A stretch of 64,000 nucleotides of DNA from Phycisphaeraceae bacterium. Lineage in GTDB: Bacteria > Planctomycetota > Phycisphaerae > Phycisphaerales > UBA1924. The stretch covers positions 3,722,673 through 3,786,672 of the forward strand of contig JAHBXH010000001.1 of assembly GCA_019636555.1 (NCBI GenBank), written 5' to 3'. Under the pieces are notes generated by a model, which made no database searches, was not told the DNA's origin, and worked only from the letters and a program-made list of their open reading frames with translations. Position numbers and translations under genes: made by a program. This document shows, piece after piece, positions 27,532 through 35,610 of this stretch (positions within the stretch are counted from its first letter, which is position 1; each line of letters opens with the position of its first letter).

Positions 27532-30500
27532 ATGCAGGCGCATTCCGGGATTCCAAAGAGATGCAGATCCGCGCGATCGAGCCGGGTATGGCTGCCCGCG
27601 CTCGCCGTCGCAGCGATCGCATCCGCCACGCACGCCCAGACTCCGCGCACCTGGATCGCGGGCAGCGGCGTCTGGAGCAACCCGCTCAACTGGTCGCCCA
27701 ACGATGTGCCCAACACGCCCCCGGAATCCGCCGTCATCGCCGGCGCGGGCGCGCTCACCGCGACGCTCGATATCCCCGCGCTCCTCGTCGGCACGAGCAT
27801 CACCAACCCGTCCGCGATCCTGTCGATGAACCCGGGGGCCGTGCTCGCCGTCGGAACGGCCGGGCTCAACACCGGTCTTTCCAATTCCGGCACGCTCCGC
27901 ATCAACAACTCGGGCGCCGCGATCCTCACCCAGCTCCGCTTCCCCGCGGGCTGCATCATCAGTGGCGCCGGACGCATCGAGCTCAACGCCGAGGCGAGCA
28001 CGCTCGATAGCGCGTTCATCAGCCCCGATCTGGGCTTCAACTGGACGAACGGCCCGGGGCACACCATCGCCGGTGCGGGCCGCCTCTACGGCCCGATCAT
28101 CAATCAGGGCGCGATCGCCGCCGATCTCACCGGCCGAACACTCCAGATCGCGGGGGATGTGCAAAACTCCGGCGGCACCATCGCCGCGACTCTCGGCATC
28201 CTCGAACTCGCGCAGGGCGCACGCCTCAGCGGCGGATCGGTGACCGCCAATCCCGGCGCTTCGCTGCGCGCCATCGATCAGGCCGGTCTCGCCTCGATGA
28301 CTCTCTCCGGACTCATCGGGGTCGCGCCGGGCGCCCGCCTCGAGATCGGCGCGGGCTCGCTGACGGGCACGTTCGATCTCAAGATCAACGACACCGGTGC
28401 AAACTCCGGAACGCAGGCCATCGCCGTTGCCGCAGCAACGCTCGGCGGCGGCGGCACTTCCGCCACCTCGCTCAACGCCAATCCTTCCGATCTCGATTCA
28501 GCAATCCTCGCTTCCGAGAGCGGCACGCTCACCATCGGCTCCGGCCACACGATCCGCGGCACGGGCCGTATCTACGCGCCCCTCGCCGGCGTCCCCACCA
28601 TCAACGCCAACGTGGCCTCGCGCGAGCTCGAAGTGCTCGGCGATGTCGATATGTCCGGTGGCGGGTCCATGAGCGCAACCTCCGCGGGCTCGATCCTCTC
28701 GCTCGGAAACAGCGTCACCGTCACCGGCGGCAGCCTGAGCGCCGGCGCGGGCGCTTTCGGAAGGATCAGGAGCTTCGCATCCCCGCTCCTGCGCGGCACG
28801 GCTCTCTCCGGCACCATCGAAGTTCGGCCCGGCGCGATGCTGCGCGTCGATGGTCTCGGCCTTTCGAACGCCGGCACACTTCTCATCAACTCCACCGGCG
28901 ACAACACACAGACGAGCCTCTTCTTCACCCAAAACGCCGCGGCTTCCGGCGCGGGCAACATCACGCTCAACGCGAACAGTTTCGATCCCGCTACCGCCGT
29001 CATCTCCGGCGCTTCCGGCGTTTCGCTCTCAAATAGCGCCGGGCACGCGATCCGCGGCAACGGCAAGATCACAATCCCGATCACGAACCAGGGCGCGATC
29101 TCCGCGAACAACCCCGTCGGGCCGCTCCAGCTCCTTGCAAACGTCACAAACTCCGGCGCGGGTGCAACCTCCGCGAGCAACGCCACGCTCCAACTCGCAA
29201 ACAACATGACCCTGACCGGCGGCTCGTTTTCCAGTTTCGGAACGGGTCGCCTCAGCGTGCCGCTCGGCGAAAGCGCCACACTGAGCGCGTTCACGATCAG
29301 CGCCGGGGGCGTCGCCCACGCGCTCGGCGGCAGCACGCTCCGCTTCACCGGCGGTCTCACCAACAACGGCCAGATCGTGATCAACCCCGCCGGCGACCTT
29401 CAACTCAGCCGCCTGCGCGCCTCGTCGAGCAACACCTTGCAAGGGACCGGCTCGGTGATTCTCAACGCGAACGCCGCGAACCTCGACAGCGCCATGCTCG
29501 ACGCGCCCGGTTTCACGATTACACACGCCCCGGGCCACACAATCACCGGCCAAGGCCGCATCTATTCCGCGATGAACAACTCCGGGCTCATCGTGGCCGG
29601 GTCGGCCGGTCAATCGCTCGAAATCGTCAGCGCAATCTCCCAAACCGCCGGCGGCAGAGTCCGCGCCGGCGCCGGTCGCCTCGCATTGCGGTCCGGTTCA
29701 TCCGTCTCCGGCGGCGAGTTCGATCGCACCGGCAGCGGCCGCCTGACCGTTGACGGCTCCGCCGCGGCAAGCTCCGTCCGCACCACCACGCCGATCGATG
29801 TCGCCGCGGGTTCGACATTCACACTCAGCGCGTTCACAAACGACAGCGAGATTGTGGTCAACCCGACGAACGACAACGTCGCCACGCGCCTCGCATTCCC
29901 CGGCACGCAGACCCTTCTGGGAACCGGTTCGATCATCCTCAACGCGCTCTCAAACCCGAGCGTCCGCGCCCGCCTCGACGGCCCGGTCTCGCCTGAGCTT
30001 CTTACCCTTTCACCAGGCCAGGTCCTCCGAGGCAGCGGCACAGTCGGAGGCAATGTCCGCGTCGAAGGCACAATCGCTCCCGGCACGCCGCCCAGCGGCA
30101 CCGGCCAACTCATCTTCGAAGAAGCGCCGCAGCTCGCGGGCACCACCGTCTTCGATTTCAACCTCGCAAGCTCGTCCTCCTACGACTCCATCGCGATGAA
30201 GAAGCCGTACACCCTCGGAGGCACGCTCACCGTCGCACTCACAGGCGGGTACAACCCGATCTCGACACATCTCTTCTTGCTGGTTGATGGCTCCCCCGGC
30301 GCGACTCGCACCGGGGGCTTTGATGCTTTCAATCTGCCCGCGATCACGCCCTCGCTCCCCCGCCGCGTCTGGCGTCTCAACTACCTGCCCGAGGATGTCA
30401 CGCTGCGACTGACTTGTGCCGCGGATTTCAACGGCGACGGATTGGTAAATGACGAGGATTTCCAATACTTCCTCTACGCGTACGACGAACTGCTCTGTCC

Positions 30501-30630
30501 GACCCCCGAGTCGATGCTCTATCCGTTGCAGCCCGAGCCCTGTCCCGCCGACCTCAATCAGGACGGATTCGTGCTCGATGACGATTTTGTGCTCTTCGCA
30601 CAGGCGTACAACCTCCTGATTTGTCAGTAA
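27532..30630 (+). CDS. Large secreted repeat protein (five ~164-residue repeats) with dockerin tail
   Basis: 1032 residues from the ATG at 27532, just after GAGGAG. A signal peptide ends at SATHAQ. The body has five repeats with core GHTI.G.GRIY followed by I.N.G.I......LEI. The core codons are at 28060, 28546, 29044, 29536 and 30019, a period of 161-166 residues. Each unit also carries a LNAN....LDSA block. The last copy merges into LRGSGTVGGNVRVEGTIAPG, close to passenger-domain repeats of autotransporters, so a right-handed beta-helix is likely. The dockerin-like tail is split: the two Ca loops (DFNGDGLVNDEDF, DLNQDGFVLDDDF) are separated by a longer Pro/Glu linker. No autotransporter beta-barrel is present. 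Function is unknown; an adhesin or structural surface role is inferred. Confidence 0.8.
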   Translation: MQAHSGIPKRCRSARSSRVWLPALAVAAIASATHAQTPRTWIAGSGVWSNPLNWSPNDVPNTPPESAVIAGAGALTATLDIPALLVGTSITNPSAILSMNPGAVLAVGTAGLNTGLSNSGTLRINNSGAAILTQLRFPAGCIISGAGRIELNAEASTLDSAFISPDLGFNWTNGPGHTIAGAGRLYGPIINQGAIAADLTGRTLQIAGDVQNSGGTIAATLGILELAQGARLSGGSVTANPGASLRAIDQAGLASMTLSGLIGVAPGARLEIGAGSLTGTFDLKINDTGANSGTQAIAVAAATLGGGGTSATSLNANPSDLDSAILASESGTLTIGSGHTIRGTGRIYAPLAGVPTINANVASRELEVLGDVDMSGGGSMSATSAGSILSLGNSVTVTGGSLSAGAGAFGRIRSFASPLLRGTALSGTIEVRPGAMLRVDGLGLSNAGTLLINSTGDNTQTSLFFTQNAAASGAGNITLNANSFDPATAVISGASGVSLSNSAGHAIRGNGKITIPITNQGAISANNPVGPLQLLANVTNSGAGATSASNATLQLANNMTLTGGSFSSFGTGRLSVPLGESATLSAFTISAGGVAHALGGSTLRFTGGLTNNGQIVINPAGDLQLSRLRASSSNTLQGTGSVILNANAANLDSAMLDAPGFTITHAPGHTITGQGRIYSAMNNSGLIVAGSAGQSLEIVSAISQTAGGRVRAGAGRLALRSGSSVSGGEFDRTGSGRLTVDGSAAASSVRTTTPIDVAAGSTFTLSAFTNDSEIVVNPTNDNVATRLAFPGTQTLLGTGSIILNALSNPSVRARLDGPVSPELLTLSPGQVLRGSGTVGGNVRVEGTIAPGTPPSGTGQLIFEEAPQLAGTTVFDFNLASSSSYDSIAMKKPYTLGGTLTVALTGGYNPISTHLFLLVDGSPGATRTGGFDAFNLPAITPSLPRRVWRLNYLPEDVTLRLTCAADFNGDGLVNDEDFQYFLYAYDELLCPTPESMLYPLQPEPCPADLNQDGFVLDDDFVLFAQAYNLLICQ

Positions 30631-30677
30631 ACCGCGCTTTTCGCGGCCTGTTCGCGCGTGTCCTTCCGTATCACGTG

Positions 30678-30706
30678 TTGGCACCGTCGTCCGCCGCGGT
30701 TAGACT
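30678..30706 (+). promoter_or_regulatory. Sigma-70-like promoter of the cysteine dioxygenase-like gene
   Basis: TTGGCA (30678-30683) and TAGACT (30701-30706) are separated by exactly 17 bp. The expected transcription start falls at about 30713, on the GTG proposed as start codon, so the mRNA would be leaderless. Confidence 0.6.
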
Positions 30707-30711
30707 GGAGC

Positions 30712-31290
30712 GTGAACGTGACGCAGACCTCGCCGACCACAACTCCGTCTTTGCCCCCCGCCCAGCGCTTCCCCAAGCTGGCCGAATTGATCGACTATCT
30801 CGATACTCAGGGCGAACGAGCCAAGCTCGATGTGCTGGCGCGCCTTCTCTCCAAGGTGACTATCACGCGCCAGGACCTGGAAGGCATCCTCGTCTTCGGA
30901 ACGCACGGCTACCGGCGCAATCGCATCAGTTGCAGCGAGTGGTACGAACTGCTCGCCCTCACTTGGCGCAGCGGCCACTGCACGCCCATCCATGATCACA
31001 AGGGCAGCTCCTGTGCCTTCCGCGTCGTCGAGGGCACAGGCACGGAAATCCGCTATTCGCAGACTCCCTCCGGCCTCGTCTGCCCCACCGCGACAAACTC
31101 CATGACCCCGGGCTACGTCTGTGCGGCACAGGATGCGGACATCCACCAGGTGCTCAATCTTCAATCGCCGGGGACCGACCTCATCACGCTGCATATCTAC
31201 AGCCCGCCGATCAAGAAGATGAATACCTATCAGTTCGCCTGCTCCGCCGGACCCGACATCGACCCGCACGCCGAAGAGCAGCACTGTTAA
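30712..31290 (+). CDS. Cysteine dioxygenase-like cupin
   Basis: 192 residues from the GTG at 30712, chosen because a TTGGCA-17-TAGACT promoter ends 5 nt upstream and the length then fits the family. GTG at 30718 has a GGAG spaced 7 nt and is an alternative. The iron-site motif is CTPIHDHKGSSCAF, with His-x-His and the cysteine at the place of the Cys-Tyr crosslink. The third histidine is in ADIHQVLNL. The enzyme uses O2 and Fe(II) to turn L-cysteine into cysteine sulfinate in the cytosol. Other thiol dioxygenases share this pattern, so the exact thiol is not certain. A class V PLP enzyme follows, which fits sulfur amino-acid metabolism. Confidence 0.82.
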   Translation: MNVTQTSPTTTPSLPPAQRFPKLAELIDYLDTQGERAKLDVLARLLSKVTITRQDLEGILVFGTHGYRRNRISCSEWYELLALTWRSGHCTPIHDHKGSSCAFRVVEGTGTEIRYSQTPSGLVCPTATNSMTPGYVCAAQDADIHQVLNLQSPGTDLITLHIYSPPIKKMNTYQFACSAGPDIDPHAEEQHC

Positions 31291-31380
31291 AGCGGCAGAA
31301 CGGCAGAGCCGCAGATTTGCAGTTCGGATTGCTGGGGCAGATGGGCTTCGCGCCCGTTCGCCACTTTGGACTTCGCGCCT

Positions 31381-31428
31381 CTGCAACCGCAGCAATCTGC
31401 AACCGCAGCAATCTGCAACCGCAGCAAT
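31381..31428. repeat. Three tandem copies of a 16-bp unit
   Basis: CTGCAACCGCAGCAAT is repeated three times without a mismatch, followed by a degenerate fourth start. It lies in the 254-bp gap between the cysteine dioxygenase-like gene and the class V PLP enzyme. Confidence 0.9.
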
Positions 31429-31440
31429 CTGCCTCCGCCG

Positions 31441-31478
31441 CTCTGCTCTTCTGCTGCTCTGCTCTTCTGCTGCTCTGT
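31441..31478. repeat. Second 16-bp tandem array
   Basis: CTCTGCTCTTCTGCTG occurs twice and then partly a third time, 12 bp after the first 16-bp array. The unit length is the same but the sequence differs. The gap upstream (31291-31320) holds purine-rich GGCAGA strings roughly complementary to it, so a long imperfect hairpin is possible. Confidence 0.85.
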
Positions 31479-31544
31479 CTAAAGTGCGCCGGCGCTTCGA
31501 GTCAGGGCCGCCGCCTTGCCGATACCGCATTCGTGAAATTCAAC

Positions 31545-32858
31545 ATGAACCCCGCTTCGCAACTCATCGACGAGAAACTGCTCACCGCGCCCCCCACCCC
31601 CTCGCCCGCGCCGGTTGACCGCGTTTCCCGCATCCGCTTCCAAACCTCGCACTGGGATCTCGACCCCGCGACCACCTTCCTCAATCACGGCAGTTACGGA
31701 GCCGTGCCGCGGGCGGTGCTCGAAGCCCAGAACCGCATGCGCGCCCGCATGGAGCGCGAACCGGTCCGCTTCTACAAGGTCGATCTCGAGCGCCTGACCG
31801 ACGGCGTCCGCGAGGTCCTCGGCGCGTTCCTCAATTGCGACCCGTCGTCCATCGCCCCGGTCCCCAACGCGACCATGGGCATCGCCTCCATCTTCAGCAG
31901 CACCGACTTCAAGGCGGGCGACGAGATCCTCCTGACCGACCATGAATACCAGTCGGGCATTAACGAACTCGAGCGGCTTGCAAAGACCGCCGGCGTCAAG
32001 GTCGTCTTCGCCAGGGTCCCGTTCCCGATCCAAAGCCCCGAGCAGGTTTTCGACGCGGTCATGGCGGCCGTCACGCCCCGCACCAAGCTCGCGATGATCA
32101 GCCAGATCACCAGCGGCAGTTCGCTCATCTTCCCCGTCGGCCGGATCGTCCCCGCCCTCAAGCAAAAAGGCATCGAGGTCATCGTCGACGGCGCGCACGG
32201 CCCGGGCCAGATCCCCGTCGATCTCAAAGAACTCGACCCCACCTACTACGTCGGCAGCCTCCACAAGTGGATGAGCGCCCCCAAGGGCACCGCCTTCCTG
32301 CAGGTTTGCAAGGAAAAACAGGCAAACTTCCGCCCCGTCTACCTCTCAAGCCGCGCGAACAAGGTTCGGCACGACCGCGAACTTTTCCTCCGCGACTTTG
32401 ACTACCACGGCACACTCGATTACTCCGGCTTCCTCGTCGTTCCCGAAGCGATCGCCTACCTCGGCCGCCTGCTCCCCGGCGGCTGGTCCGAACTCATGCG
32501 CCGCAATCACGATCTGATCGTGAAAGGCCGCGAGATCGTGACCAAGGCAATCGGCGCTGAAATCTCCTGCCCCGACAACATGCTGGGAACGATGGCCTCG
32601 ATCATCCTCCCCGAGCCGCCCCAGAACATGAAGGGCCGGGCCAGTTTGTATGACGATCCGCTGCAAGACGCCCTGATCCACAACCACGGCGTCGTCGCGC
32701 CGATCTGGCGTGTCGGAGGCAACGACCGCCGCATCGTCCGCATCAGCGCTCAGGCGTACAACACCCTCGATCAGTACGAAACCCTGGCCGCGGCACTTGT
32801 CAAAGAACTGCAGGCGGAAGGATCGCTGACGGGAACTGCGCAACGCAAAGCCGGTTGA
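31545..32858 (+). CDS. Class V aminotransferase-fold PLP enzyme (isopenicillin-N-epimerase-like)
   Basis: 437 residues from the ATG at 31545. The frame is open upstream through the 16-bp repeats, but that part is low complexity and was left out. FLNHGSYGAVPRAVLEAQ and the substrate-arginine region (EREPVRFY) are typical of the CefD/EgtE-like branch. The aspartate holding the PLP ring is in VIVDGAHGPGQIP, and the PLP lysine is in GSLHKWMSAPKGTAFL. The family includes epimerases, C-S lyases and desulfurases. The position next to a cysteine dioxygenase and a rhodanese hints at a C-S bond substrate; this is inference. It ends 6 bp from the convergent rhodanese gene. Confidence 0.83.
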   Translation: MNPASQLIDEKLLTAPPTPSPAPVDRVSRIRFQTSHWDLDPATTFLNHGSYGAVPRAVLEAQNRMRARMEREPVRFYKVDLERLTDGVREVLGAFLNCDPSSIAPVPNATMGIASIFSSTDFKAGDEILLTDHEYQSGINELERLAKTAGVKVVFARVPFPIQSPEQVFDAVMAAVTPRTKLAMISQITSGSSLIFPVGRIVPALKQKGIEVIVDGAHGPGQIPVDLKELDPTYYVGSLHKWMSAPKGTAFLQVCKEKQANFRPVYLSSRANKVRHDRELFLRDFDYHGTLDYSGFLVVPEAIAYLGRLLPGGWSELMRRNHDLIVKGREIVTKAIGAEISCPDNMLGTMASIILPEPPQNMKGRASLYDDPLQDALIHNHGVVAPIWRVGGNDRRIVRISAQAYNTLDQYETLAAALVKELQAEGSLTGTAQRKAG

Positions 32859-32864
32859 ATTCAC

Positions 32865-33785
32865 TCAGTTTGAAGTGGAGATCGGACAACTCGGGTCGCC
32901 AAGCCACTCCCCCATCGACATGTAGTAGACCGTCGTCTCCGAAAGCCCGGCGTATTCCGCTGCGAGCGCCGCAAACGCCGCGCGCCCGCCCGATTGGCAA
33001 TACAGCACCGCCGGCTTGCCATCGCTCGCGCCGCTCGCCGCAAACATCGCGCGGAGCTCTTCCGCGCTTCGCAGCCTCCCGCGCTCATCGATCAGTTGCT
33101 TGTGAGGCAGGTTCGTCGCGCCCGGCACATGCCCCGTGCGCCTCGCTTCCCGGCCCGGCTGCGCCTGGATGTTTCCGGTGTATTCATTCGCCGTGCGCAC
33201 ATCCACGATCGATTTCGAATGTGCCGCGCTGATTTGCTTGAGCTCGTCGCGCGTGGTCACGCGGGTCGGCGCCGCCGCGGCAAACCGCACCGCCTCGAAT
33301 TCACCGGGATTTCCGGCCTGAACCAAACTCGGTTCGAGCACCGGACACAAGTTGCTCCACCCGCCATTGACGACCCGCACATCCCGCACCCCGCACTCGC
33401 GCAGGATGAACCACGCGCGTGCCGCGGATGTCATGCCGCCGTCGTCGTACACGATGACCGGAGAATTCCCGTCGATTCCGAGCGCGCCGATGCGGATCGA
33501 CCACGCCTCGGTGTCGTTTAGGCCTGCGCCGTCGCGGCTCGCGTCGGTCCACTCATGGATGTCGATCCGCTGCGCACCGAGCGCGTGAGCCGGGCCGTAG
33601 TCCTCGAGTTTCCGAGCATCGAGCAGCATCGGCCGCGCGCCGGAGGCGAGCGTTTGGGCAAGCTCCTCGGGCTCGATGACGACCGACTGTTGCTTGCTCC
33701 GCTCCCCGCTCGCGACCTTGGTCGCGGAAGAACAGCCCATCAAAGTCAACGCGATAGCTACGAGCGTGCACGGCACCATCCGCAT
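32865..33785 (-). CDS. Tandem-rhodanese sulfurtransferase, lipoprotein
   Basis: 306 residues. An N-terminal signal ends in a lipobox (LTLMGC, Cys18), so the protein should be lipid-anchored outside the cytoplasmic membrane. Two rhodanese domains follow. The N-terminal one (about 35-165) has DDGG at the place of the active loop and no cysteine, so it is structural. The C-terminal one (about 175-300) has the active loop YCQSGGRA with Cys263. This arrangement is that of thiosulfate or mercaptopyruvate sulfurtransferases, which pass sulfur from thiosulfate or 3-mercaptopyruvate to a thiol acceptor. An extracytoplasmic location is less usual. It is convergent with the class V PLP gene. Confidence 0.88.
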   Translation of the reverse strand: MRMVPCTLVAIALTLMGCSSATKVASGERSKQQSVVIEPEELAQTLASGARPMLLDARKLEDYGPAHALGAQRIDIHEWTDASRDGAGLNDTEAWSIRIGALGIDGNSPVIVYDDGGMTSAARAWFILRECGVRDVRVVNGGWSNLCPVLEPSLVQAGNPGEFEAVRFAAAAPTRVTTRDELKQISAAHSKSIVDVRTANEYTGNIQAQPGREARRTGHVPGATNLPHKQLIDERGRLRSAEELRAMFAASGASDGKPAVLYCQSGGRAAFAALAAEYAGLSETTVYYMSMGEWLGDPSCPISTSN

Positions 33786-33863
33786 GATCGCACCTCCGGG
33801 TTTCTCACTCTCCGCACCGTGCAGCGCACCCGCCGTGCCGCGGGTTCATCGGAAATCCGGAAT

Positions 33864-33891
33864 CACCACAGAGTCGCAGAGGCGCAAGGGC
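33864..33891. repeat. Dispersed CACAGAG-type repeat, copy A
   Basis: CACCACAGAGTCGCAGAGG and following bases lie in the 148-bp divergent-side gap between the rhodanese gene start and the M32 gene stop. Its first 19 bases match copy F (63.2 kb) except for one position (CACCACAGAGTCGCAGAGG against CACCGCAGAGTCGCAGAGG). Confidence 0.75.
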
Positions 33892-33934
33892 ATCGGTGCG
33901 CGTTCATATCGGCTATCCCGACATCCCACATCCC

Positions 33935-35479
33935 TCACACCCCGTACACATCCTTCACCTTGCCCTCGAGATACCGCAGCAACGGATCGGCGCTCAGCGG
34001 CTTGCCCGTGATGTTCTTGCAAAGCTCATCCGCGCGATAGTGCTTGCCGTGCCGGTGAATCTTCTCGCGCAGCCACTCGCGCAGCGCGCCAAACTCGCCC
34101 TTTGAGATTTGTGCTTTCAGATCCGGGATCTGCTGCACGATCGTCTCCCAGAACTGCGCGGCATAGAGATTTCCCAGCGTGTAGGTCGGGAAGTACCCGA
34201 TCAACCCGAACGACCAATGCACATCCTGCAGGCAGCCGCGCTTGTTGTCGGGGATATCGATACCGAGATAGTCCTTGTAGCGCCGGTTCCACTCGGCCGG
34301 AACGTCCTTGACTTTCATCGCGCCCGAAAGAAGCGCGCGCTCCATCTCGAAGCGCACCATGACGTGCATGTTGTACGTGCCTTCGTCCGCTTCGACGCGT
34401 ATCAGGCTGGGTTTCACCGTGTTCACCGCTTTGTAGATGTCGTTGAGGTCCACGTTGCCGAGTGCGCTTCCGTATTCCTTCTTTGCGAGAGGCAGCGCCC
34501 ACATCCAGAATTCACGGCTGCGCCCGACCAGGTTCTCCCACATCCGGCTCTGGCTCTCGTGAATCCCCAGCGAGATCGACTCCGCGAGCGGTTGCCCGTA
34601 CAGATCTTCGCGCGAGGCGACTTTTGGCAAGCCCTGCTCGTAGAGACCGTGCCCCGCCTCGTGCATCGTGCCGTAGAGCGCATCGGTGAACGATTCGTCG
34701 CGGTAGCGCGTCGTGAGTCGCGTGTCGCCCGGCGCGAGGCCCGAGCAGAACGGGTGCGTCGTCACATCGAGCCTTCCCGCTTCGAGATCGAACTTCATTG
34801 CCTTGAGCACCATCAATCCGAACGCGTGCTGCTTTTCGGCGGGGATGGGGCGCTTGAGCATCGAGGTGTCGGGGTGCTTTCCGACCTTTGCGACGCGCTG
34901 CACGAGATCGGTCAATCGCGTGCGCAGGGGCGTGAAGATCGACTCGATCTGCTTCGCGGTCATGCCCGGTTCGTACTCATCCAGCAGGGCGTCGTAGCGT
35001 TCGCCATCTTTCGGAGCTCCGTAGCAATCCGCCTTCTTGCGCGAGAGGTCGAACATCTTCTCGAGCCAGGGCGCGAACATGTTGAAATCATTCTTCTCGC
35101 GCGCTTCCTTCCACACTTCCTGCGCCTGGCTCCCGACTTTCGCGAGTTCGGCCACGAGATCCGAAGGCAGCTTGGTGAGGCGCTCGTAATCGCGCCGGAA
35201 CTCGCGCATGTTCGCGGCGACGGCGTTGTTCGCAATCAGGTTCTTGTCCTGCTCGCACGCCGCGATGAGGTCGCCGACACGCTGATCGGTCGCCTGCTTG
35301 TGGTGCAGCTCGGCGATGAGCGAGGATTGCTCGGCGCGGAACGCGCCGCCCGCGGGCGGCATGTACGTCTCCTGATCCCAATTGAGGAGCTGGCCGATCG
35401 AACCGAGCGCGGTCGATCGGCGCGCGAGCGCACAGAGTTCCTGATATGCCGGAGACGCCACTGTCGGAGAAGTTGTCAT
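33935..35479 (-). CDS. M32-family metallocarboxypeptidase (Taq carboxypeptidase type)
   Basis: 514 residues from the ATG at 35479; an extension to 35551 has no family character. The zinc motif HEAGH is at 273-277 (GTMHEAGHGLYEQGLP). A downstream GIHESQSR segment provides the third ligand glutamate, and WDQETYMPP near the N-terminus is typical. Length matches the family, about 500 residues. It removes C-terminal amino acids from peptides, with broad specificity except proline, in the cytosol. It is divergent from the phosphatase gene with 131 bp between starts. A repeat copy lies 44 bp past its stop. Confidence 0.95.
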   Translation of the reverse strand: MTTSPTVASPAYQELCALARRSTALGSIGQLLNWDQETYMPPAGGAFRAEQSSLIAELHHKQATDQRVGDLIAACEQDKNLIANNAVAANMREFRRDYERLTKLPSDLVAELAKVGSQAQEVWKEAREKNDFNMFAPWLEKMFDLSRKKADCYGAPKDGERYDALLDEYEPGMTAKQIESIFTPLRTRLTDLVQRVAKVGKHPDTSMLKRPIPAEKQHAFGLMVLKAMKFDLEAGRLDVTTHPFCSGLAPGDTRLTTRYRDESFTDALYGTMHEAGHGLYEQGLPKVASREDLYGQPLAESISLGIHESQSRMWENLVGRSREFWMWALPLAKKEYGSALGNVDLNDIYKAVNTVKPSLIRVEADEGTYNMHVMVRFEMERALLSGAMKVKDVPAEWNRRYKDYLGIDIPDNKRGCLQDVHWSFGLIGYFPTYTLGNLYAAQFWETIVQQIPDLKAQISKGEFGALREWLREKIHRHGKHYRADELCKNITGKPLSADPLLRYLEGKVKDVYGV

Positions 35480-35610
35480 ACGGTTCCTTCGGCCAATACG
35501 CCGTCTGGTTACGGATTCAAAATCGAGTACAGTGCCCGAGTTTACGGGCATTTCGATCCCGCCGCCCGACCGCTTTTTCCGCCTCCTCCACTACTCCTCG
35601 CCGTCCCACG

